Source of the DNA: Thiotrichaceae bacterium
Lineage (GTDB): Bacteria; Pseudomonadota; Gammaproteobacteria; Thiotrichales; Thiotrichaceae
NCBI GenBank assembly: GCA_027030285.1
Contig: JALVFC010000295.1
Location: 1 to 9,722 of the forward strand
Length of the DNA: 9,722 nt
Direction of reading: 5' to 3'
Position 1 is the stretch's first letter. Every line of letters starts with the position of its first letter. The position numbers were made by a program, and so were the translations under genes. The notes below the pieces were generated by a model. It searched no databases. It was not told the DNA's origin and worked only from the letters and a program-made list of their open reading frames with translations. Positions 1-6,711 of the stretch are shown in pieces.

Positions 1-958
1 GGCCTTGCTGCCGATTATTGTGTTACTACTGGTGGCGGTATTGATTCCCGGCATTGGCAAGCAGGTAAATGGTAGTCGCCGCTGGATCAATCTTGGCTTC
101 GCCAGTATTCAGGTTTCCGAGTTGGCAAAACTGATTATTTTTATGTATCTGGCAGGTTATATGGTACGTCACGGCGATAAGCTGAAAACTTCTGCTTCCT
201 ACAAGCCGCTGTTAATGCCGTTGTTGGTACTGGGAGTATTTGGTGCGCTGTTGTTGCTGGAGCCGGATTTTGGAACAGTGGTTGTGGTGTTTGCTACCGG
301 ACTCGCCATGCTATTTTTGGGAGGGGTCAAGCTTTCCCGTCTGGCGCTGCTACTGTCCGGTACGGTTGTCATGATGATTCCGTTATTGCTCATGGGCTAT
401 CGGGGCAGGCGTCTGGTGTCTTTTCTGGATCCCTGGAAAGACTCCACGGGTACAGGCTATCAGGTGACCAATGCGTTAATGGCAATCGGTGATGGTGGCT
501 GGTTTGGCTCTGGTCTGGGGGGCAGCGTACAAAAGCAGTTTTATCTGCCAGAGGCACATAATGATTTTATTTTTGCGGTATTGGCTGATGAGTTTGGCTT
601 TGTCGGTATTGTGATTACGCTGTTGCTGTATGCCTGGCTGGTAAAGCGTGCCTTTATGATTGGTTTTCAGGCGGATACCAAAAAGCAGTTCTTTGGTGCT
701 TATGTTGCTTATGCCATTGGCTTCTGGATGGGGTTCCAGGCGTTGTTTCATATTGGTGTCAATCTGGCGATATTGCCACCAAAAGGCCTGACCTTGCCTT
801 TTATGAGTTATGGCGGTAGCAGTCTGCTGGTGACATTGGTTGCCATGGCAATTCTCATGCGGGTACATAGTGAAACGGTTACTGGTGGCGTACAGAAGAA
901 AACGACTAAACGGCGCTCTAAAGCCACACTTGGCAAGGTAGGTAAAGCTCATGTCTAG
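1..958 (+). CDS. ftsW: FtsW, septal peptidoglycan glycosyltransferase (SEDS family), 5' partial
   Basis: FtsW is the SEDS-family polymerase that, with its cognate class B PBP (FtsI), polymerises lipid II into septal glycan. It is a polytopic inner-membrane protein. The gene is cut by the left window edge: the frame is open from base 2, and about 317 C-terminal residues are visible of a usual ~400. Numbering from the Leu codon at 5-7, visible family motifs are GSRRWINLG (23-31), LLLLEPDFGT (82-91), a GYQVTNALMAIGDGGWFGSGLG block (151-172), PEAHNDFIF (182-190) and PPKGLTLPFMSYGGSSL (258-274). Asp187 sits where the SEDS catalytic Asp is found. The residue before it is Asn, where FtsW/RodA more often have Thr. 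Multiple hydrophobic segments agree with a membrane protein, and the C-terminus ends in a basic cytoplasmic tail (KKTTKRRSK). The TAG stop at 956-958 overlaps the start of murG by 8 nt. FtsW rather than RodA is called because of the murG-murC-ddlB-ftsQ context. Confidence 0.97.
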   Translation, partial: ALLPIIVLLLVAVLIPGIGKQVNGSRRWINLGFASIQVSELAKLIIFMYLAGYMVRHGDKLKTSASYKPLLMPLLVLGVFGALLLLEPDFGTVVVVFATGLAMLFLGGVKLSRLALLLSGTVVMMIPLLLMGYRGRRLVSFLDPWKDSTGTGYQVTNALMAIGDGGWFGSGLGGSVQKQFYLPEAHNDFIFAVLADEFGFVGIVITLLLYAWLVKRAFMIGFQADTKKQFFGAYVAYAIGFWMGFQALFHIGVNLAILPPKGLTLPFMSYGGSSLLVTLVAMAILMRVHSETVTGGVQKKTTKRRSKATLGKVGKAHV

Positions 959-2168
959 TATTGATAAAGCACCCATTTTGATTACTGCCGGTGGCACGGG
1001 TGGTCATGTCTACCCTGGTCTGGCTGTTGCTCGTGCCTTGCAGGAGCAAGATATCCCTGTCATCTGGATGGGCACGCGCAAGGGACTGGAAGCCAGAGTG
1101 ATTCCCGAGGCAGGTATCGAAATGGCCTGGCTGGAGGTTTCCGGGATTCGTGGCAAGGGTGCTGGAGCATTGCTGATGGCACCGTTTCGCCTGGTTAAGG
1201 CTTTGCTGCAATCAATCAGGATTATGCGGCAATACAAACCTGCTGCGGTACTGGGTATGGGAGGATTTGTTGCAGGTCCTGGAGGACTGGTTGCCAGCTT
1301 GATGGGGATTCCTGTGATTATCCATGAGCAGAATGCGGTGGCTGGCACAACCAATAAATTGTTAAGTCGCTTTGTGCTGGAGAAACTGGAAGGCTTTCCC
1401 GGAACCTTTCCTGAAAAACAGGATGCGATAGCCGTGGGTAATCCGGTGCGTCCTGAAATTGCTGCCTTGCCTGCGCCGCAGGAACGTCTGGCAAGCCATG
1501 AAGGTGCTTTCCGCCTGCTGGTTATTGGTGGCAGTCTTGGGGCAAAGGCATTAAATGAAATTGTGCCGCTGGCGCTGTGTGCATTACCTAAGGATATGCA
1601 GGTTGAAGTGGTGCACCAGGCGGGAGAGGCAACCATTGATCTTTGTCAAAGGACTTACAAGGCGGCGGGTGTGCAAGCACATATTGTCCCGTTTATTGAG
1701 GATATGGCGGGGGCGTATGAATGGGCTGACCTGATTATCTGTCGGGCAGGTGCGCTCACCATAGCAGAGGTATCTGCTGCTGGACTTGCATCCATTCTGG
1801 TTCCCTATCCCTATGCCATTGATGATCACCAGACTGAGAATGCAAAGTATCTGGCGGAGCAGGGCGCAGCCATTTTGGCAAACCAGGATGAGCTGACTCA
1901 GGACTCTTTGTCACAGGTATTGGAGGCATTGATTAAAAACAGGGAGCAACTTGTGGCAATGAGTGAAAAAGCTCGTGCCCTGGCAATGACTGATGCGACA
2001 GAAAAAGTGGCAATTATTTGCGCTGACATTGCGGGTTATCCCTATCAGGTGAGTGATAAAGGTTTGCATACTCCAGACTTTGCTGAGGCAGCAGATGCGC
2101 AGAATGATGCGAGTGTGACAGAAAATAAGGTTGCTGAACCAGTAAGTGAGCAGAGAGGTGATGCATGA
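951..2168 (+). CDS. murG: MurG, UDP-GlcNAc:lipid I GlcNAc transferase with extended C-terminus
   Basis: MurG transfers GlcNAc from UDP-GlcNAc to lipid I, giving lipid II, at the cytoplasmic face of the inner membrane. It is a GT28 enzyme with two Rossmann-like domains. Residues 13-23 (AGGTGGHVYPG) and 102-112 (GMGGFVAGPGG) are the N-domain glycine-rich loops. HEQNAVAG is at 125-132, GNPVRP at 163-168 and the C-domain loop GGSLGAKALN at 193-202. The UDP-GlcNAc-binding stretch CRAGALTIAE is at 264-273, followed by PYPYAIDDHQTENA (285-298). The ATG at 951 lies inside the end of ftsW, with AGGT at 940-943 as a modest ribosome binding site. The protein is 405 residues against about 355 in E. coli. 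The catalytic core ends near residue 361, and the remaining ~44 residues form an acidic, low-complexity tail not expected in the family. Its stop overlaps the murC start as ATGA, indicating translational coupling. Confidence 0.98.
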   Translation: MSSIDKAPILITAGGTGGHVYPGLAVARALQEQDIPVIWMGTRKGLEARVIPEAGIEMAWLEVSGIRGKGAGALLMAPFRLVKALLQSIRIMRQYKPAAVLGMGGFVAGPGGLVASLMGIPVIIHEQNAVAGTTNKLLSRFVLEKLEGFPGTFPEKQDAIAVGNPVRPEIAALPAPQERLASHEGAFRLLVIGGSLGAKALNEIVPLALCALPKDMQVEVVHQAGEATIDLCQRTYKAAGVQAHIVPFIEDMAGAYEWADLIICRAGALTIAEVSAAGLASILVPYPYAIDDHQTENAKYLAEQGAAILANQDELTQDSLSQVLEALIKNREQLVAMSEKARALAMTDATEKVAIICADIAGYPYQVSDKGLHTPDFAEAADAQNDASVTENKVAEPVSEQRGDA

Positions 2169-3586
2169 AGCACGGTTATGATCTGGCACGGCGGCGTATC
2201 AGGCAGGTGCATTTTGTTGGCATCGGTGGTGCTGGCATGGGCGGTATTGCGGAGGTGGTTGCCAACCTGGGTTACAAGGTGAGTGGTTCTGATATCGCAG
2301 AAGGCGCGATGACAGAGCGTCTTAGATCACTGGGAGTGGATGTGCATATTGGACATCAGGCAAGCAATATTTCGGGTGCCAATGTGGTTGTTATTTCTTC
2401 TGCGGTAAAGCCTGACAATGTTGAAGTGGTGGCAGCGCATGAAAACAATATTCCGGTTATTCCGCGTGCGGAAATGCTCGCCGAACTGATGCGCTTCAGG
2501 CATGGCATCGCTATTGCGGGTACGCATGGCAAAACCACAACGACTTCTCTGGTTACCAGTATTCTGGAAAAAACCGGGCTGGATCCTACTTATGTAATTG
2601 GCGGAAAGCTAACCAGTTCATCCAGTAATTCACGGCTTGGGACAGGTGAGTATATCGTTGCCGAGGCGGATGAAAGTGATGCATCTTTCTTGTTGCTGCA
2701 ACCGCTGATTTCAGTCGTGACGAATATCGATGCAGATCACCTGAGTACCTACGATGGTGACTTTAACAAGCTGAAAGATACTTTCGTGGAGTTTTTGCAC
2801 CACTTGCCTTTTTATGGTCTTGCGGTGCTTTGTGTGGATGATGAGCATGTGCGCGATATTATGCCGCGTATTACGCGCACGGTGATTACCTATGGCATTC
2901 AGCATGACGCTGATATTCGTGCTGAAAATGTACGTTTTGAAGGCGCTAAAAGCTATTTTACGCTGAAGTGTTGCAAGGATGGTCGCTCGCTGGATATCTG
3001 TCTGAATATGCCAGGTGAACATAATGTGTTGAATGCTCTGGCTGCGATAGCGATTGCGGTAGAACTGGGCGTGCCAGACACGGTAATTCAAAGTGCCTTG
3101 AATGAGTTTCAGGGCGTGGGTCGTCGCTTTACCCAATATGGCGATATCGAAACAGAGAACGGCACCATCACGCTGGTGGATGATTATGGTCATCATCCAA
3201 CCGAGATGGAAGCAACCATTCATGCCTTGCATGGTGCCTGGCCAGAGCGTCGCAAGGTGGTGTTGTTCCAGCCGCATCGTTATACCCGTACACGCGATTT
3301 GTTTGAAGACCTGGCGCATGTTTTGTCTACGCCGGATGTGCTGCTTTTGATGGATGTTTATGCAGCCAGTGAAGAGCCAATTCCGGGTGCAGATGGTCGT
3401 GCGCTGGCTGGTGCGATCCGTATGCGTGGCAAGGTGAACCCCATTTTTGTCGCAGATGAGGCTGAGGTGGTATCAACCTTGAAACGCATTCTTCAGGATG
3501 GAGATGTGTTGCTGACACTGGGAGCTGGAAGCATTGGCAGGATAGCAGCCGAGTTACCCGGAAAGTTGGGGGTAAGCAATGACTAG
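2165..3586 (+). CDS. murC: MurC, UDP-N-acetylmuramate--L-alanine ligase
   Basis: MurC is the first Mur ligase. It joins L-Ala to UDP-MurNAc in the cytoplasm with ATP hydrolysis through an acyl-phosphate intermediate. The protein has 473 residues, close to the usual ~490. The N-terminal UDP-binding fold shows VGIGGAGMGGIAEV (18-31) and SGSD (40-43). The central ATPase domain has the P-loop GTHGKTTTT (119-127), EADESDASFL (167-176) and NIDADHLSTY (187-196). GEHNVLNALAA (284-294) is the Mur-ligase NxxN-type motif. The C-terminal domain contains DDYGHHPTE (339-347) and FQPHRYTRT (368-376), both characteristic of MurC rather than MurD/E/F. The start at 2165 is supported by AGAGGTG just upstream (gaggtg at 2155-2160) and by the ATGA overlap with murG. 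The 3' end overlaps ddlB by 8 nt. Confidence 0.98.
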   Translation: MKHGYDLARRRIRQVHFVGIGGAGMGGIAEVVANLGYKVSGSDIAEGAMTERLRSLGVDVHIGHQASNISGANVVVISSAVKPDNVEVVAAHENNIPVIPRAEMLAELMRFRHGIAIAGTHGKTTTTSLVTSILEKTGLDPTYVIGGKLTSSSSNSRLGTGEYIVAEADESDASFLLLQPLISVVTNIDADHLSTYDGDFNKLKDTFVEFLHHLPFYGLAVLCVDDEHVRDIMPRITRTVITYGIQHDADIRAENVRFEGAKSYFTLKCCKDGRSLDICLNMPGEHNVLNALAAIAIAVELGVPDTVIQSALNEFQGVGRRFTQYGDIETENGTITLVDDYGHHPTEMEATIHALHGAWPERRKVVLFQPHRYTRTRDLFEDLAHVLSTPDVLLLMDVYAASEEPIPGADGRALAGAIRMRGKVNPIFVADEAEVVSTLKRILQDGDVLLTLGAGSIGRIAAELPGKLGVSND

Positions 3587-4508
3587 TTCGATTCAGGATT
3601 TTGGCAAGGTGGCTGTTCTCATGGGAGGCTGGGCAGCTGAGCGGGAAGTTTCCCTGAAAAGTGGTCAGGCAGTGCTGGATGCTTTGCTCAGTGCTGGTGT
3701 TGATGCACATAAAGTCGATATGGATCGCAATATTGCCACGGTCTTGCAACAAGGTCAGTTTGATCGCGTTTTTAATATTGTGCACGGACGCGGTGGCGAG
3801 GATGGTGAATTGCAGGGGTTGCTGGAAGTATTGCAAATACCTTATACCGGCTGCGGCATTATGGCTTCTGCCATCAGTATGGACAAGTTAATGACCAAAC
3901 GCCTGTGGCTGGGTATGAATATGCCGACACCTGCACACCGCATACTGGAAGCGGATACCGACTGGGACGAGGTGGTTGATGCCCTCGGGTTGCCATTAAT
4001 TGTAAAGCCTGCCCTGGAAGGTTCCAGTATTGGAATGAGCAAGGTGGACGCGCGGGATGCACTGCCAGCTGCTTTTGAAATGGCAGCACAGTTCGGCGAG
4101 GTATTTGCTGAACAATGGGTGACAGGGGATGAATTTACCGTGGCAATCTTGGGTGATGAGGTTTTGCCGTCTATTCGTTTGCAGGCAAATAATGATTTTT
4201 ATGATTTTGAGGCGAAATATCAGTCGGATGAAACACAGTATTTTTGCCCCAGTGGTTTGAGTGAGGATAGTGAACTGGAAATTCAGGCACTGGCAAGCCG
4301 CGCTTTTAAGGCGGTAGGTGGTCATGGCTGGGGGCGTGTGGATGTGATGCGTAATGCATCGGGTGAATTTATGCTGATTGAAGTCAATACCGTACCAGGC
4401 ATGACGGATCATTCCCTGGTGCCAATGGCAGCCAGACAGCATGGTTTGAGCTTTGAGCAGCTGGTTGTGAGTATTCTGGAAACCGCGACGATGGGTCGCA
4501 AGGTATAG
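3579..4508 (+). CDS. ddlB: D-alanine--D-alanine ligase B
   Basis: DdlB makes the D-Ala-D-Ala dipeptide that MurF adds to the peptidoglycan precursor; it is a cytoplasmic ATP-grasp enzyme. Its 309 residues match the short DdlB type (E. coli DdlB is about 306). The N-terminal substrate loop is GGWAAEREVSL (16-26), with Glu21 at the position contacting the first D-Ala. NIVHGRGGEDG (66-76) follows. KPALEGSSIGMSKV (143-156) is the ATP-grasp flexible loop. AKYQSDETQYFCPSG (212-226) is the omega loop, with Tyr214 at the position that favours D-Ala rather than D-lactate as acceptor. WGRVDVM (251-257) and IEVNTVPGMT (267-276) supply the Arg and the metal-binding Asp/Glu/Asn. The start at 3579 has GGGGG (3568-3572) six bases upstream and overlaps the murC stop. 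Two consecutive stops, TAG TGA (4506-4511), precede ftsQ, which lies in the same frame. Confidence 0.98.
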   Translation: MTSSIQDFGKVAVLMGGWAAEREVSLKSGQAVLDALLSAGVDAHKVDMDRNIATVLQQGQFDRVFNIVHGRGGEDGELQGLLEVLQIPYTGCGIMASAISMDKLMTKRLWLGMNMPTPAHRILEADTDWDEVVDALGLPLIVKPALEGSSIGMSKVDARDALPAAFEMAAQFGEVFAEQWVTGDEFTVAILGDEVLPSIRLQANNDFYDFEAKYQSDETQYFCPSGLSEDSELEIQALASRAFKAVGGHGWGRVDVMRNASGEFMLIEVNTVPGMTDHSLVPMAARQHGLSFEQLVVSILETATMGRKV

Positions 4509-4511
4509 TGA

Positions 4512-5255
4512 ATGGCACGCAAAAAGCAAAATACGCGAGTTAAATCCAGGAAGCCCTTCAGTGTTAATGTGAACTGGAAGCTGACTGCATGGGCAATGAT
4601 TCCGGTGCTTTTATTAGCAGGTTTTTTGTATGCCAGACACTGGATTAACGATAGCTCGCATTTAAGAATTACGAATGTCGAAGTGATTGGTGACATACAG
4701 CATACCGACCGACAAACCATTCAGGGCATTATTGAGCCCTTTATCAAAACTAATTTACATCTGCTGGATGCTTCTGCTCTGGAAGATGAGCTGGAGTTTG
4801 AGCCCTGGATCAGGTCGGTAGCCATCATTAAGCGTTGGCCAAGTGATCTGGTAGTTGAAATCACAGAGCAAAGTCCGGTGGCATTCTGGGGGGATGATCG
4901 GCTGGTGAATCATCTTGGGGAGATTTTTGATGCCAGTTTGCCTTCGCAAAAAGGTGTAATGCCTTTGCTTTACAATCCCGAGGACAAGGGGTTGGAGATG
5001 ATCAGGCAGTACAAAATGATTCAGCAGTGGTTCAAGACTGCCCCCATTGGTGTGAATGAATTCATTATTAATGCACGGGGTTCGTGGCGGATTCGCTTAA
5101 CGAATGGCTGGCAGGTAGAAATTGGCAAAATGGAGCAGGAAAGGCGCATAAAGCGATTTCTGGTTGCCTACAAAAAAGAATTAGCCAGCAAGGCAGACAA
5201 GGTAAAAAAAGTCGATTTGCGCTATACGAATGGACTGGCAGTAAGCTGGAAATGA
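4512..5255 (+). CDS. ftsQ: FtsQ, bitopic cell division protein with POTRA domain
   Basis: FtsQ is an inner-membrane divisome protein. It binds FtsB/FtsL and connects cytoplasmic ring components with septal synthesis. The 247-residue product has a basic cytoplasmic N-terminus (about 1-23), one transmembrane segment at about 25-44 (WAMIPVLLLAGFLYARHW region) and a periplasmic POTRA domain starting at LRITNVEVIG (51-60) and running to about residue 120, with EFEPWIRSVAIIKRWPSDL (95-113) typical. The FtsQ/DivIB domain follows: EQSPVAFWGDDRLVNHLGEIFDA (119-141) and a C-terminal VKKVDLRYTNGLAVSWK (231-247). Length is a little under E. coli FtsQ (~276), mainly at both tails. The start at 4512 has caaggt (4499-4504) eight bases upstream and is 3 nt after the ddlB stop. 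Translation ends at a tandem TGA TAA (5253-5258). Confidence 0.97.
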   Translation: MARKKQNTRVKSRKPFSVNVNWKLTAWAMIPVLLLAGFLYARHWINDSSHLRITNVEVIGDIQHTDRQTIQGIIEPFIKTNLHLLDASALEDELEFEPWIRSVAIIKRWPSDLVVEITEQSPVAFWGDDRLVNHLGEIFDASLPSQKGVMPLLYNPEDKGLEMIRQYKMIQQWFKTAPIGVNEFIINARGSWRIRLTNGWQVEIGKMEQERRIKRFLVAYKKELASKADKVKKVDLRYTNGLAVSWK

Positions 5256-5287
5256 TAACCGCTTAGCTTCTGCTGGGGTAGGCGATT

Positions 5288-5314
5288 ATGCAGCGTTTTA
5301 ACAACGAAGATTAG
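5288..5314 (+). other. Possible 8-codon leader ORF in the ftsQ-ftsA spacer
   Basis: Within the 86-nt ftsQ-ftsA spacer an ATG at 5288 opens an 8-codon frame (MQRFNNED) ending in TAG at 5312-5314. A G-rich ribosome-binding-like stretch, ggggtagg (5275-5282), precedes it with usable spacing. Its stop falls two bases before the hairpin at 5317-5330 that abuts the ftsA ribosome binding site, so a terminating ribosome would cover the hairpin. That is the geometry of a leader ORF, but a frame this short arises readily by chance and there is no direct proof of translation. Confidence 0.25.
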
Positions 5315-5316
5315 GT

Positions 5317-5330
5317 GGCGGGCAACCGCC
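5317..5330 (+). promoter_or_regulatory. GC hairpin with GCAA tetraloop upstream of ftsA
   Basis: GGCGG (5317-5321), GCAA loop (5322-5325), CCGCC (5326-5330) form a perfect 5-bp all-G/C stem capped by a GNRA-class tetraloop, which is unusually stable for its size in RNA. The ftsA Shine-Dalgarno GGAG (5332-5335) begins two bases after the stem, so the structure could affect 30S access or act as a protein or RNA docking site. Function is inference. There is no T-run, so it is not a terminator. Confidence 0.55.
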
Positions 5331-5341
5331 TGGAGTGAAAC

Positions 5342-6574
5342 ATGGCAAGCAAACATAGTGAAAACATGATCGTTGCTTTGGATATTGGTACATCAAAGGT
5401 GGTCGCCCTGGTGGGTGAAATCAATGAAGAAGGCAGGCTGCATGTGATCGGTATTGGCAAGCACCCCTCACGCGGTATGAAAAAAGGGGTGGTTGTGAAT
5501 ATTGATGCGACGATTGAGTCGATTCAGCGTGCGATAGAAGAAGCCGAGTTAATGGCTGGTGTAAATATCCAGACTGTATTTGCAGGCATTGCTGGCAGTC
5601 ATGTGCGCAGCATGAATTCTCATGGTGTGGTGGCGATTAAGGATAATGAAGTAACCGAGGCGGATATTGAAAGGGTAATGGATTCGGCGCGTGCTATAGC
5701 GATTCCAGCTGACCAGTTGATTCTGCATGTGCTACCACAGGAGTTCATCATTGACGATCAGGATGGTATTCGCGAGCCGATTGGTATGTCCGGTGTGCGC
5801 ATGGAAGCCAATGTACACATGGTGACTGGCTCGCGCAGTGCGGCACAGAATATTGTCAAGTGTGTGGAGCGCTGCAATCTGGTGGTTGAAGACATTATTC
5901 TCGAACAGGTGGCATCCGGGCATGCAGTCTTACAGGATGATGAAAGAGAGCTGGGTGTGTGCATGGTCGATATTGGCGGGGGAACCAGTGATATTGCGGT
6001 GTACTTGAATGGTGCGATTCAGCATACCGCAGTGATTCCTGTAGCAGGAGATCAGGTAACCAATGATATTGCTGTGGCTGTGCGTACCCCGACTGTGAGT
6101 GCAGAAAAGATCAAAATTGAGCATGGTGTGGCACTGCGGCAGCTGGCGAGTGATGATGAAATCGAGGTGCCGGGTGTGGGTGAGCGTGAGCCGCGTCGCC
6201 TGTCGGTGCAGACACTTGCATCGGTGATTGAGCCACGTTTTGAAGAGCTGTTTTTAATGATACTGGATGAATTACGGCGCAGCGGTTATGACAGCCGAAT
6301 CGGCGCAGGCATTGTACTCACCGGCGGTTCATCCAGTATGCAAGGTATGGTTGAACTGGCGGAGGAAGTATTCCATATGCCGGTTCGCATAGGTGCCCCT
6401 CGTGAAATTGGCGGGCTTAAAGGGGAAGTAGAAAACCCAATGCATTCTACAGGTGTGGGTCTGCTGCTGTATGGAGCAGCACAACAGGCCTATGGAGATA
6501 CTCATTCATTTTCCAATGTGTCGTCTGACACAGTATGGGAACGGATGAAAAACTGGTTTAACGGGAATCTTTAG
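5342..6574 (+). CDS. ftsA: FtsA, actin-like membrane tether of FtsZ
   Basis: FtsA is an actin-family ATP-binding protein that anchors FtsZ filaments to the inner membrane and recruits later divisome proteins. The 410-residue product is close to E. coli FtsA (420). Motifs in order: phosphate-1 ALDIGTSKV (12-20); the FtsA-specific 1C subdomain, approximately 85-165, including QTVFAGIAGSHV (77-88); phosphate-2 VDIGGGTSDIAVY (209-221); VAGDQVTNDIA (234-244), typical of FtsA; and the adenosine motif IVLTGGSSSMQGM (324-336). The last residues, TVWERMKNWFNGNL (397-410), form the conserved amphipathic membrane-targeting helix. The start at 5342 has GGAG at 5332-5335. FtsA lies 86 nt after ftsQ and is followed by ftsZ after a 137-nt spacer, longer than in E. 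coli. Confidence 0.98.
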   Translation: MASKHSENMIVALDIGTSKVVALVGEINEEGRLHVIGIGKHPSRGMKKGVVVNIDATIESIQRAIEEAELMAGVNIQTVFAGIAGSHVRSMNSHGVVAIKDNEVTEADIERVMDSARAIAIPADQLILHVLPQEFIIDDQDGIREPIGMSGVRMEANVHMVTGSRSAAQNIVKCVERCNLVVEDIILEQVASGHAVLQDDERELGVCMVDIGGGTSDIAVYLNGAIQHTAVIPVAGDQVTNDIAVAVRTPTVSAEKIKIEHGVALRQLASDDEIEVPGVGEREPRRLSVQTLASVIEPRFEELFLMILDELRRSGYDSRIGAGIVLTGGSSSMQGMVELAEEVFHMPVRIGAPREIGGLKGEVENPMHSTGVGLLLYGAAQQAYGDTHSFSNVSSDTVWERMKNWFNGNL

Positions 6575-6594
6575 TTATGGTGACCGAGCGGCAA

Positions 6595-6612
6595 TTGACA
6601 CTCCCCATGGGG
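6595..6612 (+). promoter_or_regulatory. TTGACA -35-like element and CCCCATGGGG palindrome in the ftsA-ftsZ spacer
   Basis: A perfect TTGACA (6595-6600) is followed two bases later by the 10-bp perfect palindrome CCCCATGGGG (6603-6612). At 16-18 nt spacing I see no good -10 hexamer (the region reads agaagta), so a sigma70 promoter is not convincing by itself. The palindrome would fall in the spacer of such a promoter, where a dimeric regulator could bind. This is a candidate site only; ftsZ in other gammaproteobacteria does have extra promoters in this neighbourhood. Confidence 0.25.
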
Positions 6613-6664
6613 CTTGAAGAAGTACCCTCTGGGTGTGGTGAGCAAGAAACTTTAATCAATGAGG

Positions 6665-6680
6665 CGGGTTGTGAAACCCG
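6665..6680 (+). promoter_or_regulatory. Hairpin with GTGA (GNRA) tetraloop in the ftsZ leader
   Basis: CGGGTT (6665-6670), loop GTGA (6671-6674), AACCCG (6675-6680) make a perfect 6-bp stem; GUGA in RNA belongs to the GNRA class. It ends 20 bases before the ftsZ Shine-Dalgarno (6701-6705) and 31 bases before its ATG. It matches in type, not in sequence, the hairpin before ftsA. It could be an mRNA-stability, processing or standby-site element. No T-run follows, so it is not a terminator. Confidence 0.5.
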
Positions 6681-6700
6681 GGTATGTAATACAACGAAGC

Positions 6701-6705
6701 AGGAG
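6701..6705 (+). promoter_or_regulatory. Ribosome binding site deciding the ftsZ start
   Basis: AGGAG (6701-6705), continued by AAGGTG, lies six bases before the ATG at 6712. This near-ideal site selects the MFEF start over the in-frame ATG at 6577. Confidence 0.9.
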
Positions 6706-6711
6706 AAGGTG

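Noticed and set aside
2711..3319. 202-codon minus-strand open frame opposite murC, and similar ones opposite ftsW (476-997), murG (1010-1636) and ddlB (3996-4529)
   Set aside because: Each mirrors a clearly recognised conserved gene; none has family motifs or a supporting ribosome binding site.
3102..3350. 82-codon plus-strand frame inside murC
   Set aside because: It is an out-of-frame shadow of a conserved MurC domain.
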